From: Sepiola atlantica | Lineage: Eukaryota; Mollusca; Cephalopoda; Sepiida; Sepiolidae | DNA length: 64,000 bases | Direction: 5' to 3' | NCBI GenBank assembly: GCA_963556195.1 | Contig: OY744522.1 | Span: forward strand, 34,360,443 to 34,424,442 | Shown: positions 19,257 through 30,800 of the stretch, piece after piece | How positions within the stretch are numbered: the stretch's first letter is position 1 | How the letters are laid out: the number at the start of each line of letters is the position of its first letter | Position numbers and translations under genes: made by a program | The notes under the pieces: model-generated | The model's input: only the letters and a program-made list of their open reading frames with translations | What the model was told of the DNA's origin: nothing | Database searches by the model: none

Positions 19257-22081
19257 GAGATTCGCGTCGGGGGCAGATTCTTCAAAAAATATGTATAGGT
19301 GATAATAATTGTTTTTCTTTTTTAAAGATTGTGACATGAACGTTTTGGAGTTAAAATCAATTTAGTATTACGTAGTAATAAGAAATTAAAAAAAAAAAAA
19401 CTCGTTTGAACATTTTTTTTGCGTCATGAGTGATACAAAAAACTGCTGCTATCTTGGAAATCCGTCGATTATGCTAGCATATTTACTTATGTTAAAAGTG
19501 TTTTTCTTTAGATTTTAACTTTAAAAGGTTTATCATGTCATAATCTTTAAAATAAAAACAAAAAATATTTTTATCTTCTATACACAATTTTTGCCATTTG
19601 TTCGTAATACCCTACCCCTTTTCACCTGTTTTACGAACCAAATATTTTTCTTTTTTCTGTGTACAATTGTTTTCCTTTTTTCTGTGTACAATTACCTATC
19701 ATATTGGTACAGAATTCCGTTTTGGGGGGGAATTCTATTCACATATTTTTAGATATTAAGAGGGGGATCAGTTTCCTATATAAATTTAACATAAACTGAT
19801 CACCAATTTGACCATTTATTTTTTTAACAACGGTAACCATTTTCGGGGTGGAGAGATTTCTTTTACAGTCTTTGGGGGTGGCGGATTTTGGCTAATTCTG
19901 ACTTTTTCACTTTTAATATTTTAAAATAGCTATGACTAATTACCCTCGTGTTTCAAAGATGAATTTTAGAAAACTGTATAAATTCACCATTTACCATCCA
20001 ATTTCTCAAAGACTATGGATTGCTGTTTGTCCAACGCACCTGCCCAAAATGAAAGAGATCCCAGTGAAACAAGGGATATTTTTTGAAAATGCGAAATTTC
20101 CATTACAAAAAATTGTTGATTTCTTGTACATTTATCCCTACGAATTTGCTACATGTAAAAATCTGATACGCGAGATTGGAGGAATTTTATTCAGGACATA
20201 TATGGCGAATATCTTGCAAGGTATTGGAGGTGTTTGGCACACAGTAGAAATTCACAAATCGAGTTTAATCAGACGAAACATAATGTTGGTCATTATGTGC
20301 GAACTCAATTGGTTTTTGGTGGTATAGACAACCACAAATGTGTCTGTCGAACAACGAGATGCAGAGACCTTGCTACCGTTTATCTGACAGTACATTCTGC
20401 CTGGTACTATCGTGGTGTTGGATTTATGGCGTGCCTACAGCACGATATGGTCGCATGAGTTCACCCATTTAACAATGAACTATTCCTTGAAGTTTGTTGA
20501 TCCTTTGACACCAGAAAAGGTATAGAATCAGGCAAAGCTATGCAAAAAGAGACAGTGCAGAACACATCGTACTCTGTTGGATTCATACCTGATAGAATTC
20601 ATTTGGTGAAAAAAGTTTGGACATGATCCATTAGAATTTCTTTTTCAACAGATTCATAAATTCTACCCAGTTTTATAATTTAAACTTTGTGAAAGAAAAA
20701 AAAAAAAATTTGTGACCCTTGTAAAAAAGAAAGAAAAAAAGGTATTTGTTTGTGACCCTTGTAAAAAAGTGTTTTAATTCTACCCAGTTTGATAATTTAA
20801 CCTTTGTAAAAAAAAAAAAAAGAAAGTTTTTTTTTATTTGTGAAACTTGTAAAACAAAAAGAATATATTTTTAAAATTTGGTTAAATTGTTTCTTTCAGC
20901 GATGGTCATAAAGTGGCTGATCAGTTTACGTTAAATTTATTAAGGAAACTGATCCCCACTTGTAAAATATACAATATTAAAAAAAAAAAAAGTGAATTCT
21001 CTAGGGACCTCCAAAGCTAACCATAGAATTTACCCCCTCCCCCATATGTAACACGATGTAACTTTAATATATATTTATATAACCTTTTTACCATTCAAAA
21101 GAAAAAACATAAAATAAACTGATGATAATTAAAAAAAATAAATAAATAAGCGTATAAAAATAATAAAAATGAGAAACTAAAAACGTGTGTACTTTATTTA
21201 CGCCTTAAAACAACGTTCCTATGTTGTGACCAATTTTTATGCGCTAACACCTGTGTGTTTAATAAATCTAGCAAAAATCAAGTAATGGTCAGATTTTCAC
21301 CAAATTTTCAATACTTATTGATTATTCGAGTAATTTATCTGTAATATGCTTTTTTTTCGTAAAATATATTTGGGAAAATATTTATTTAATTTTATGGAAT
21401 CCGAACAAAGTATATTGAATATACAGAATATCATATTCTGATCGATCTAAATTTTAATTCGAAATTTTAAAGCGAAAGAGTCTTAAACAGCACATCAGAT
21501 TTACCTTTATATTTTTTTGGATAAAGTATCCGTGAATTCATAAATAAAAAGTGTAAACGATAGCCCCCCCCCCCAAACTGTAGAAAAAATCGAATTTCGT
21601 ACTAAAATCTCAAGATAAAGAATGAGTTTCTTTCCCAGTTCGATAATTTAATCTTTAAATAAACTATTTTATTTTAAAACAACATCCTATATATATATAT
21701 AACTTTATTTTGGGGAGATTCAAAACAAAGAATTAAAAACGCATGTAAGCATCTTATGTAAACAACGCGCATAATGATGACGTCATCAGTTTTATGGTAC
21801 GCTTTGGAGGTCCCTAATGATCGCTAATTGTACACAGAAAAGAAAATTGGTGGTCAGTTTACGTTAAATTTATATAGGAAACTGATACACTCGTCTTAAA
21901 ATCTAAAATATTAAAAAAAAAAGTCATAAACCGTGTATTCTCTAGTGACATGTTAGGTAATTGTATACAGAAAAAAGAAAAAAAATGATCCGTAAAAAAA
22001 GATGGAAATAAAGGGTGGTGGTTTATTACGAACAAGCGCCCAATTTTTTTTTTATCACAATCTGTCCCCGACGCGAATCTC
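19257..22081. mobile_element. 2.8 kb Merlin-like DNA transposon with nested inverted repeats
   Basis: GAGATTCGCGTCGGGGGCAG at 19257 is mirrored by CTGTCCCCGACGCGAATCTC ending at 22081. Inside these ends lie further mirrored blocks: TTGTTCGTAATA (about 19599) with TATTACGAACAA (about 22024); CTGTGTACAATT (19657 and 19680) with AATTGTACACAG (21826); and GATCAGTTTCC plus TATAAATTTAAC (about 19768) with GTTAAATTT plus GGAAACTGATC (about 20930 and 21862). A Merlin/ISXO2-type transposase remnant lies between. A second inner pair (ACCTCCAAAGC near 21008, GCTTTGGAGG near 21801) suggests a nested MITE. The target duplication was not identified. Confidence 0.6.
19932..20690 (+). pseudogene. Merlin/ISXO2-like transposase remnant
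   Basis: The + strand frame starting 19932 gives 131 residues, and the rest continues after frameshifts to about 20690. The N-terminal part has PLQKIVDFLYIYPYEFAT, followed by GGVWHTVEIHKS, where the first catalytic Asp of the family's VEIDES-like motif is His. A VFGGIDNHKC-like segment follows in another frame, then GTIVVLDLWRAYSTI (second catalytic Asp region), TMNYSLKFVDPLTP (His of the family's NHS replaced by Tyr) and a C-terminal KFGHDPLEFLFQQIHKFYP. Order and spacing fit the Merlin/IS1016 DDE fold. It is inactive. Merlin elements are known from schistosomes, molluscs and chordates. Confidence 0.7.
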
Positions 22082-23644
22082 AACATCAACCAAGTGCATT
22101 ACCTTACCGTACCTTACCCCCCCACATACACACACGAAGTCTAGACCAGAAACTCTTATTCATCCTTAAAATTAATCTTTCTCGTTGTTCTATTATCATC
22201 ATCCTTAAACATTACATTTTGACATTAGCTGAAAATATTTTTTCGATGACATTCGGGGATGGTGTATGTTATTGCACCATTGGGCATCCGTATTGCGAAA
22301 TGGGTCAATCATACGTTTTCTTCCCGGTGGTTTTATACCGGAAAGCGTTGTTTTTCTTTAATTCCTTAATTTTTATGACTTTATTTTCATTTATTATTGT
22401 TTTATGTTTAGAATATTTAAACTGATTTTTGTATGCATGTGCACAGATGTTATTTTAGTCGAAGTTAATCATTGATAATTCTCTTTAAGAAAAAAACTAG
22501 CGCCTTGTTTTTGTCCAGATGTGTTCACAAAATGGGGGATCACTTTCTTCTTTTTTTTGTGAGGATATATTCATTTTTATGGTGTGGGGAAAAATCTGAA
22601 AATAATTTTTTAAAATTTTGTTTCAATCAATTATTTATTTTTAAATTTCAACGATGTACGAATTTGGATGTTACCCCCCCCCCCCCCAAAAAAAATAAAA
22701 TAAAAATAAAACTCCCAATAAACGACGTTTAGCCAAGAAGAAACACGGATTTCTTCAAATGTATTCAATCTGCGTCTTTAGGGTCGAACATCCAATTTAA
22801 ACGTAACTTATTAACAAAAATGTTTTTTTCAAACTTAAGTGTGTGATACCAACCAAAAATAGAATCTAGATAGTGTCCATTCAAGCTAACCAATCCTAAA
22901 TCTATTTCCCATATAGATCCACAGCTGACGACCCCCAAGGCAATCCGACCCAATAATCGGCTTGTACCTGGCAAAGCATATTTGTGCTTTCAATGAATGT
23001 TACTGCCAGGCGATATTTAAAATATTTATCTACTTTTCTCGAGAGGGGAGAGGGGGCTTAAAGTGGGGCTTTGCATGTGTATCTTCATGTAGGGGTACAA
23101 ATTGAAGTCTCTGTCTTCCTCTCATTAGTACCCCCAGACATCAGCGATTGACTAACAATGCGAATCATTTTTCTCCACTTCCACTCCTGAAATCTTTCAA
23201 CTGCAGATATTTCAATATGTATTTTTCTTATTTTTGTAATTGTTCCGACTCTCAAACTTGTTAGGGGTTTCCAAGCAGGCTTATGGAATCTGGCAGACAA
23301 AATTCATTAGGAGTTGAAGTCGGAATCGAGCGGTGTGCCTACCGACTCCACAGCGATATTTTTATCATGTATTATTTTTTTTTATTTTCTTATTTTAAAT
23401 CTAATTCTTAAGACTTAATTAAAAATAAACAAACAAACAAAAAAAATCTTTGAATTTAGAGTCCTTAAAAGCACTGCATCTGTTTAAAAATCAACATGCT
23501 ATAAATAATAGGATATATAAATTATTATGAGTGGAATATTTCTTCGGTCAGTCATGGTTTGGCCATTTAATGAGACTGCCATCTTCTGACCTACATGTCA
23601 AACACTGTAAGCCTTTATGAAACCTACCAAAAGATCATCAGCAT
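22082..23644. other. No gene recognised; C-run/A-run tract
   Basis: Holds AT-rich DNA, a C-run followed by an A-run at 22675-22696, and moderately GC stretches at 22240-22340 and 22900-23340 without recognisable coding. The open frame 22015-22425 (136 codons) is rich in Leu, Ile and Phe and shows no domain. Confidence 0.45.
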
Positions 23645-24005
23645 GACCAACAATGACACGACTCGACCAACAATGACACGACTCGACCAACAATGACACG
23701 ACTCGACCAACAATCACTATCGGTCTTCCACCTTGTTGGAAACGACATGTACAAAACCATCAGTATCCTCGAAGTTGTTCTGTAGGTGTTCTGACAGAAA
23801 TGATGTTCTGTAGGTGTTCTGAAAAGGTGTTCTGTAAGGTGTTCAGAAATGATGTTCTGTAGGTGTTCTGAAATGGTGTTCTGTAAGGTGTTCAGAAATG
23901 ATGTTCTGTAGGTGTTCTGAAAAGGTGTTCTGTAAGGTATCAGAAATGATGTTCTGAAAAGGTGTTCAGAAAAGGTGTTCTGTAGGTGTTCTGACAGAAA
24001 TGACT
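23645..24005. repeat. Two adjacent minisatellites
   Basis: A 20-bp unit GACCAACAATGACACGACTC is repeated from 23645 to about 23718 (three full and one partial copy). From about 23773 to 24003 an imperfect repeat built on GTTCTGTAGGTGTTCTGA and GTTCTGTAAGGTGTTCAG alternates with AAATGAT spacers, about ten units. Confidence 0.85.
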
Positions 24006-24529
24006 GGAGATCAGTTGTTAATAGTTATGTAGTGATGATGTATGTGATCATGATGGGGTAAGAACTTTTTAAATTTCAGATTTAGATCTGGGCAAGCGTT
24101 TGGGTTATGCCTGACATTAAGGAATTTTCAATGTTGTTCAGGAGAAATTACTAAATCAAAGTAGAACGTCTTCAAAAGAGGGAGAGGGGTCATTCTCCTC
24201 CAAGCCAAACGAGGATATTTGGTAAGACTATTAAGTGAACAGAAAGCGGGAAACCTAGCAGGAATTTCAATTTTAGGTGGGTCACCATTCAGGAATAGTA
24301 GGTGCCGTAATTTATGAAGTGGACATGGCTGTAAAGTAACTTTCTTTCGTACACTTGGGCAAGCCTCATGGTTTGCAGGTCGTAAATCCTTGAAGAGTTG
24401 GAGTTGAGTATTTTTTAAACCGACTTGGGAATCCAATTTTTTTTTTTTTTTTTTTTCTTCAAGCGACTCCTCTCTGGCAGCCAAGTGAAGGGACTTTTTT
24501 TTTTCTTTTGTTTAATACATTGTTTAATA
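24006..24529 (-). other. Unidentified 118-codon open frame on the minus strand
   Basis: The minus-strand frame 24484-24128 is relatively GC-rich for this region and includes KDLRPANHEACPSVRKKV and FLNGDPPKIEIPARFPAF. No domain is recognised, and no splice or promoter signals are convincing. A T-tract of 20 or so lies at 24438-24456. It could be transposon-derived or chance. Confidence 0.25.
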
Positions 24530-25400
24530 CAATGGAAGATCTACTTGTTAAGTTAAAGACTTGGAGGAATGCGATGGAATGTAAAAGTTTGAGAGTGAAT
24601 GCTACCAAGACAAAAGTGATGATCAGTGATTGTAATGTTGAAAATCCTCTAGAAAGAGGAAAGTTCCCCGGCTCAGTTTGTAGAAAGAGAGTCCGATGCA
24701 ATTTAATTGTTTGTGATACTTGTAAATATTGGGTGGACAAGAAGTGCAGTAGAATTACTGGTAGGTTGAGAAAGGATAAGAAGTGTAAGACAATGGAGAT
24801 GGATGAGAACTCAGATGTGGAGAAAGTATATCTGGATGGCAAAGCTATTGAAGTTGTTGAGAAGTTTTGTTACGTTGGTGATACCATTAGAGCACAGGAT
24901 GGAGCAGGTGCTAGTGTGATTGCAAGAGTTAAGAGTGGATGGAGTAAGTTCAGTGAACTTCTGTTATTACTAACAAGCAGAGTGTTACCACTGTCGACCA
25001 ACAGGAGAGTCTATTAGGCATGTGTACACAGTATGATAATGTATGGAAGTGAAACTTGACCAGTGAGGGTTGAGGACATGCGTTGTATGCAGAGAAATAA
25101 TATGAGAAACATATGATGGATGTGTAATGTGAGTCTGAAAGAGAGGCTTAGATCTGATAACCTCAGAAAAAGATTAAATCTTGACAGTATAGGAAGATGT
25201 GTACAGAACAGGAGACTTTGTTGGTTTGGTCACATTGAAAGAATGGGTGAGAGTTCTATGGTTAGTAGACGTGAAACAGTTGAGGTAGCAGGGGAAGGCC
25301 AGGGAAAATATGGGAGGAAGTGATAAGGATGGATTTGGGAGAAAGAGGGATAAATAAAAACCTGGTTAGTTTGGAGAGACAATTTCATCCAATACATGCC
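24530..25400 (+). pseudogene. Non-LTR retrotransposon RT C-terminal fragment (family R1), copy 1
   Basis: From ATGGAAGATCTACTTG at 24531 the frame runs through a thumb/connection region (KSLRVNATKTKVMIS), a Cys-rich finger (VCDTCKYWVDKKCSRITG), then VEKFCYVGDTIRA, SGWSKFSELL, and after a stop at 25015 the C-terminal RLCWFGHIERMG. A second, longer copy lies on the minus strand at 60005-61440. The start coincides with the position just after the YADD block in that copy, so this one is 5'-truncated, as is usual for LINE insertions. The 3' end is at about 25400. The label R1 is mine, not a clade name. Confidence 0.8.
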
Positions 25401-26580
25401 AGCATGTAAAACAGATGTTATACCGAATGTGATGATCATTTTTTCTACCCTAACATCAAGATATTTTTTTAAAAATAAATTTAAGAAAAATCGTATTAGT
25501 TTTTTTGTTTTTTTTAAATATTTCGGAATTTTTGAGATGATTGATAATTTGTATTATTTGAACTACTGTTCTCATCTTGAATGTTATTTTCACAAAATTT
25601 CGTCCAATGTAATCTCCAACCTTTTTCGGGAATCGTTAGGGAATTTCGAACTGAACCCTTTATTTAATCAACCGGGTAGATTGTTCTCATTCCGTCAGCC
25701 ATGACCGGAGAGAACTCTTTAATAATTCTATTCTTACTGAGGATTGAACCTTCAACCTCCAGAAGACTGTCAATTAAAACTGATTATTACTCAGCACTTT
25801 ATTCGTTATGCCATGTGGTCCATGCAAACAATTCTAGTATGAATTTTGGGAGCCTTAAACCTCTTTTACATGTGTAGTGTTATTACTATTTATTACTATA
25901 TATCTGTATATATAAAAGTCAATGTTTGTTATAGAAATCGATATATTAACAGTTAGAACATTCAAATAAACTTCAATAATGGTTAAATTTTTCACAGAAT
26001 CATAAGATACCATTGGAATATTTTCATTTGATTCCATCTGGGGTCATTAGGGGCAATTATTGGTTAGGTTAAAAAATTAACTTAAATATATTAAAATGTT
26101 AAACGAAATTAATTTTTTTTAAATAGATTTTCTTTGAACATGGAATATCTCCAGAATGTATTTTTTTAAAAAAAAGTTTAAATATTTAAATAATTATTTT
26201 TATTAGTATTTTGAAGATTTAAAAAATGAAATAAAAGCGATTTATCCAGTATTCATTCAAGCCATTTGCTGTTTTACAAATTTGAAAAACATTTCATTAA
26301 TCGAGGCAAATTTTTGTAGGCTGGATGATCTTCCTGACGCTAACCCAGTAAGGACTCATATTTTTATCGAGACACCATCTCTAGGTGATTGCCCACCATC
26401 GCTTCAACTGTCTTCTTTTATTTGTAGAAGATTTAATGTGTTGAAATGAATCTTATGTGACCAAAGTTGCACTTCTGTGTCATTTTTGCACATTTTTTCG
26501 AGGGATAATAGGAGTTTGCCCAATGTTTAGACTTGTTTGATTCCATGATTATTGCTTTCATTATGATAATTTTCATTTAC
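25401..26580. other. AT-rich DNA with one dispersed-repeat copy
   Basis: Positions 25540-25660 (ATTGATAATTTGTATTATTTG, then GAACTACTGTTCTCATCTTGA, then a CGTCC/TCTCC segment; each under about 20 bases) match 48410-48560 by eye. The rest, including 26041-26560, shows nothing recognisable. Confidence 0.5.
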
Positions 26581-26960
26581 CACAAGATGACATTACATTT
26601 GTAAGAATTTTTTTAAAACCTGCATTTTTACACCGTGAAAATTGGCCAATAGCACACAAGATGACATTACATTTGTAAGAATTTTTTTAAAACCTGCATT
26701 TTTACACTGTGAAAATTGGCCAATAGCACACAAGATGACATTACATTTGTAAGAATTTTTTTAAAACCTGCATTTTTACACTGTGAAAATTGGCCAATAG
26801 CACACAAGATGACATTACATTTGTAAGAATTTTTTTAAAACCTGCATTTTTACACTGTGAAAATTGGCCAATAGCACACAAGATGACATTACATTTGTAA
26901 GAATTTTTTTAAAACCTGCATTTTTACACTGTGAAAATTGACCAATAGCACACAAGATGG
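26581..26960. repeat. 74-bp tandem repeat, five copies
   Basis: Units start at 26581, 26655, 26729, 26803 and 26877, with a sixth truncated start at 26951. Each begins CACAAGATGACATTACATTT and contains GAAAATTGGCCAATAG. Copies differ by one or two bases, so the array is recent. Confidence 0.95.
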
Positions 26961-28399
26961 CAAATTTTCTAATTTCCAACAAACTTTGAACGGTAATTGA
27001 ACTACCAAAATAAATTTGGTATCATTATTTATCTTTTGCAAAGATCTATGTGTTCACATTAAAAGTTTTTAGATATAATGAAAATAAATTTTTGGTTTGG
27101 GATACCTACTAAGAATTCTTTCAAAATTCGACCTCCTAAGGGATAAAAGCACAATGGAAATTACAAAGTTTTTAAAGTAAGATTTTACACTAATCAGATT
27201 CGTCTGCTTGTCTTTTCTCCCTAACAAGGGTAACTTTCTATTTTTATTATTGTTGCACACCTGTCTTCCAATAAATATTTGTTATTGTTTTCAGCAAGTT
27301 TCTTATTTTTTGGTTGCCGACAGAACTGGTCGCTTACTCAAGTTTCCGACTAAGTTGCGTCAACACCCAAAGTTCTGCAGATTCTTTAAACCCTGCGTGG
27401 GTGTAGAACAATTGACAGAGCAACCAGTCGGAACACCTGCGGTTATTGAGCATCAGACCATGTTAATGTTTATGGTTATTGTTTGTTATTAAATGTTTAT
27501 TTACATGAATAAACTTTAATAAAGTAACATTCTTTAAATAATTTTTGTAAGCATTCTTGGATGCCTGTGATGGATCTCTATAGAAGAAATTCACAATTCC
27601 ACAAAGTGAATGATATTAATACAATATTTTTTATTAAAAAAAATAAATGGGTGTCAGTTACCAAACATTCTTCAATTTTTTTTTTCTTTTCTTTTATCTG
27701 CTGGAAAACTGCATAAACATTGTCAGAGGGGAAGATTGGATATAGAACCCACTTTTTTAATATCTCTCCTTGTACAGTAAATTTATTGGCGAGAATGATT
27801 AAAAAAAATCAAATCTACCAAACAATTGGATTTTCTTTCTAATAGAGTAATATATTTTGGAACAAATTGCCTAATTAGGTTAAAGATAGCATTTGAGTAT
27901 AACATTTGAGAATAAACTGGATTCAGTAATAATGATAAAAGAATTAATTTACAAGGGCATTTTTGGGGTCTATCTGATGAAATATCTAAAAGAATTTTAT
28001 CTGTATACATATTTTCTGTGAGATTGTAGTTTGTATCATGTGCTTTTTTCGTTTTCTTTTCCTAATTTACAGGGAAACATGGTGACTAGCCATTCCGCCC
28101 GTTAATACATTTTAAAGTGTTAAGCAATCATACTTTTCTGTTTAATATGACTTTGATGTATAAAAAAAATGCTTTTCATTAAAAAAGAAGAAAGAAAACT
28201 GTTTTAATTTTAAAGGCCAAATTCGTCAAAATCAAATTCATCAGAATCAAGTTTAATTCTTTCTTAAGAAACAAGTTTAATCTTGCCGTTTCAAATAAGA
28301 GGTTTTTAAACGGAATAACAATTTTCAAAACGTGTACTTGTGTATAATGCCTCCTTCCCCACCTCCTTTTTTTACTTTAATTTACGTACGACATTCCTC
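26961..28399. other. No confirmed gene; one exon-like open frame
   Basis: The + frame 27208-27492 is preceded by TATTGTTTTCAG at 27284-27295 and contains VADRTGRLLKFPTKLRQH and FFKPCVGVEQLTEQPVGTPA, more GC-rich than its surroundings, but ends in TAA without a donor site. It could be a transposon piece or a retrocopy fragment; not identified. The rest is AT-rich. Confidence 0.3.
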
Positions 28400-28717
28400 T
28401 TGTGTCATTTATCTGCCCCTCCGTACGTGGGATGGGTGTGATACAAGGTCTGGCTTATTGTGACGTTGGACCATTATTGAAAATCACATGGCGTTCAGGG
28501 CCGCTAGCAATTATCCATAAGAATTGCTTCAGTCTGGGTGGATTGTTTCCTAGGCCTGACGACATAATTTTGACTGGCTCGCAATCACTGTATTTTCTTG
28601 TGTATAATATTTCTTGTAATTGTGAGCTATAAACTAATTTTAGCTAACAATTTCTATGTTCTGGTATAAAATAAAACAAAATAAACTCTGGAAATGATCC
28701 AAGTAGATATATATATA
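28400..28717. other. GC-richer island with unidentified 76-codon frame
   Basis: The + frame 28402-28632 contains RGMGVIQGLAYCDVGP and FSLGGLFPRPDD. Base composition differs from the neighbourhood, but no domain or splice signals are seen. A (TA)n tract precedes the Helitron-like end at 28718. Confidence 0.25.
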
Positions 28718-29075
28718 TCTATACTAATATGAGAGATGTTTGTTGGTCTGCATGTTAACTACTTTTAGGCTGTGTATTATAGGAACTTGAATTTTGTGTG
28801 AATGATCCCTCTACTTGTTTAGATTGTCCTAGGGGGATGAGAGTGGGAGTCGTATTTATATTTTCTCTTCTAAAGTAATCTCTTCCGGGGAGCGTGAATC
28901 CCCTTTCTAATACTAAAAACAACCTTTACCTCTGATTTTAATGTGAGTTCACCGAAAGTTAAATTACACAAATTTGAAACAAAATTCAATCATTTGAAAA
29001 CAGTTTAATAAGTTTTTTATTCCACAAAATAAACACTTCAATTTTTTTTTTTTTTTTTTTTTTTTACAAATCAGA
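28718..29075 (+). mobile_element. Helitron-like 5' end, family B, copy 1
   Basis: Starts TCTATACTAATATGAGAGAT, a typical 5' Helitron-like terminus after an A/T-rich target. It matches 32772-33110 by eye through CTGCATG, GGAACTTGAATTTTGTGTG, GATTGTCCTAG and TTAAATTACA...GAAACAAAATTCAATC, and both end in a long T-tract. No Rep/helicase frame and no adjacent CTAG end were found, so both copies are probably truncated. Confidence 0.55.
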
Positions 29076-29175
29076 AACCGATCGGTGTAGTGCATTTACT
29101 ACCAAATGGCTATACTGAAGAAAACAATGTAGAAAAGAAGTCTTTCAGAGTTTAATGAAATTAAATGTTATCAAC

Positions 29176-29449
29176 ATTTGTACTGGGGAGTAAGAGGAAT
29201 GGTTGAACAAAAATATGATAGTAGCATTTAATGAATAGGAAATAATCTCCAAAATCTATTTGTTTACATTTTAGCATCGATTGTTTTCAAAGAATAAAAA
29301 AGGAAATAAAACATATGTCATAGGAAATGTATTTGTTTCATTCAATTGAAAATTGTAAAAAAAAATTTCAAGTCTTAAGTCAGATATGTTATTGACATCA
29401 GGCGTTACTTTAAAACGACTTTTTTAAAATATGAAATCATTATGTAAAC
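29176..29449 (+). mobile_element. Diverged hAT TAGAG-family fragment, left part
   Basis: TAAGAGGAATGGTTGAACAA, ATATGATAGTAGCATTTAATG and TTTGTTTACA correspond to the interior of the elements at 13545 and 38003. A matching right part lies at 30590-30800. The termini are eroded. Later insertions separate the halves. Confidence 0.5.
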
Positions 29450-30027
29450 CTGGTGATACCAGATCAGGCTGCCCTGTGGCTCCCTGAGACGAAATTCACC
29501 TACATTGACGTTTTTTTTTTTTTTTTTTTTTTTGTAAAACTTAATTATGTTCTACAAAACCAAAAACAAAAACAACAGCCCCTCTCCCTTTCTCCCTCCC
29601 CTTTTTTATTTTTATTTTTCCTACCCTACTCCCGGTCCTGGATATGACCTTAAACTACATCCGATGGTGAGATCCGGCTTACGGACTTTGGGGAATGTGG
29701 AGCCTCCTCTTAATTACCATTGCTCCCAGGTCCACCCTGACCCGGAGTGGTAGTACCTGTTAGGGTCCCAACTATGGGTTAAATAGAAACAGATATTAAA
29801 AGGGGAAAGAAACAAAAAAGAGAAGAAAACAAGACCAGATTCGGCATTAAATAACCCAAAAAGGGTTGATATGCCGTAAAACAAAACTACCAAACCAAAA
29901 ACCCTGATTAAACATTTGAAGATATAAAGAACTTGAAGCATAAAAACTTTCACTATAATGACCAGATTTGGCATTAAATAACCCAAAAAAGGGTTGATAT
30001 GCCGTAAAACAAAACTACCAAACCAAA
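29450..30027. mobile_element. Insertion flanked by a 12-bp direct repeat
   Basis: CATTATGTAAAC occurs at 29438-29449 and again at about 30028-30039, bracketing about 580 bp that holds a 22-bp T-tract (29512-29533), a GC-rich segment (29630-29770) and two 75-bp direct repeats (29831-29905 and 29957-30027; GGCATTAAATAACCC, GGGTTGATATGCCGTAAAAC). The direct repeat looks like a target duplication of a retroposed sequence. The inserted sequence is unidentified. Confidence 0.4.
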
Positions 30028-30049
30028 CCATTATGTAAACATGTGCAAT

Positions 30050-30600
30050 GCTGTATGTTTTGCAATGTCACTTAGCAAGACTCCGGCCATTTATTTAAAA
30101 CTGTATAGAGCTGTGTTGCGACCACACCTAGAACTTGGATCATCAGTCTGGTTCAGCTGATTGCCAGGATCAAGCAGAACGTTAACCGCCTGCAACCCAC
30201 GATCAGACACCTGTCTAACTCTGAATGTTTCGCTTCCCTAGGCTTGGATTCATTGAAGCTCTGACATATAGCAACTTACCTAATAAAGACACATAAAGTT
30301 ATCAAGCACCTCGCCAACAACAAACCAGAGCACTTTTTTTTTTATCTATGTGTCATCCCTACACAGTCATAAAATAGCACAGCTATGACTTTCAGAAACA
30401 TATTTTCATGCTTAGAATTACCGAAGAATGGAATAAACTGGCTGCGAGGACATTGCATTCTTTAAAACCCTCATGCTTCCCAAAATTTGCTAAAACTGCA
30501 CTTGATGTCCCCATCAATACACATGTGCATGCACTTTTGATGAATTTTAGTGCAGCACCTGCTGATGACTATGCAATGATTTCATTATTATTATTATTAT
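30050..30600 (+). pseudogene. CR1-like LINE C-terminal fragment with (ATT)n tail
   Basis: The + strand encodes, with stops, KLYRAVLRPHLELGSSVW followed by a degraded C-terminus (NYRRMEQTGCEDI), then a tail of ATT repeats at about 30582-30602. It is only the 3' end of a non-LTR element. It lies between the two halves of the hAT TAGAG-family fragment. Confidence 0.6.
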
Positions 30601-30800
30601 TAATATTTCATGAAATCTTTCATACTGGTCACTGCTTTAAGAAATTAATTGTTGAAAAGGAAATAAATAAATAAATCTTTGTTTTAATATCTCAGCAGTT
30701 AACTCTTTGAATAAGACAATGATTGAGTTACAAAATTGACCGCCTCCTTAGTGAAATGATTCAAGGAGACGTAGAATAGTAACTCATCATCATCATCACA
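30590..30800 (+). mobile_element. Diverged hAT TAGAG-family fragment, right part
   Basis: GAAATCTTTCATACTGGTCA, GTTGAAAAGG, ACAATGATTGAGTTACAAAA and AATAGTAACTCATCATC correspond in order to the right half of the elements at 13545-14481 and 38003-38978. Together with 29176-29449 this is a third, older copy. Confidence 0.5.

Noticed and set aside
22015..22425. A 136-codon membrane protein
   Set aside because: The hydrophobic composition is what AT-rich DNA gives by chance, and the first part overlaps the inverted end of the Merlin-like element.
24128..24484. A confident 118-residue host gene
   Set aside because: No recognisable family, splice signals or promoter, and it borders a poly(T) tract and LINE fragment; kept only as an unidentified frame.
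26581..26960. CRISPR-like array
   Set aside because: The 74-bp units are contiguous with no variable spacers, and the DNA is eukaryotic.
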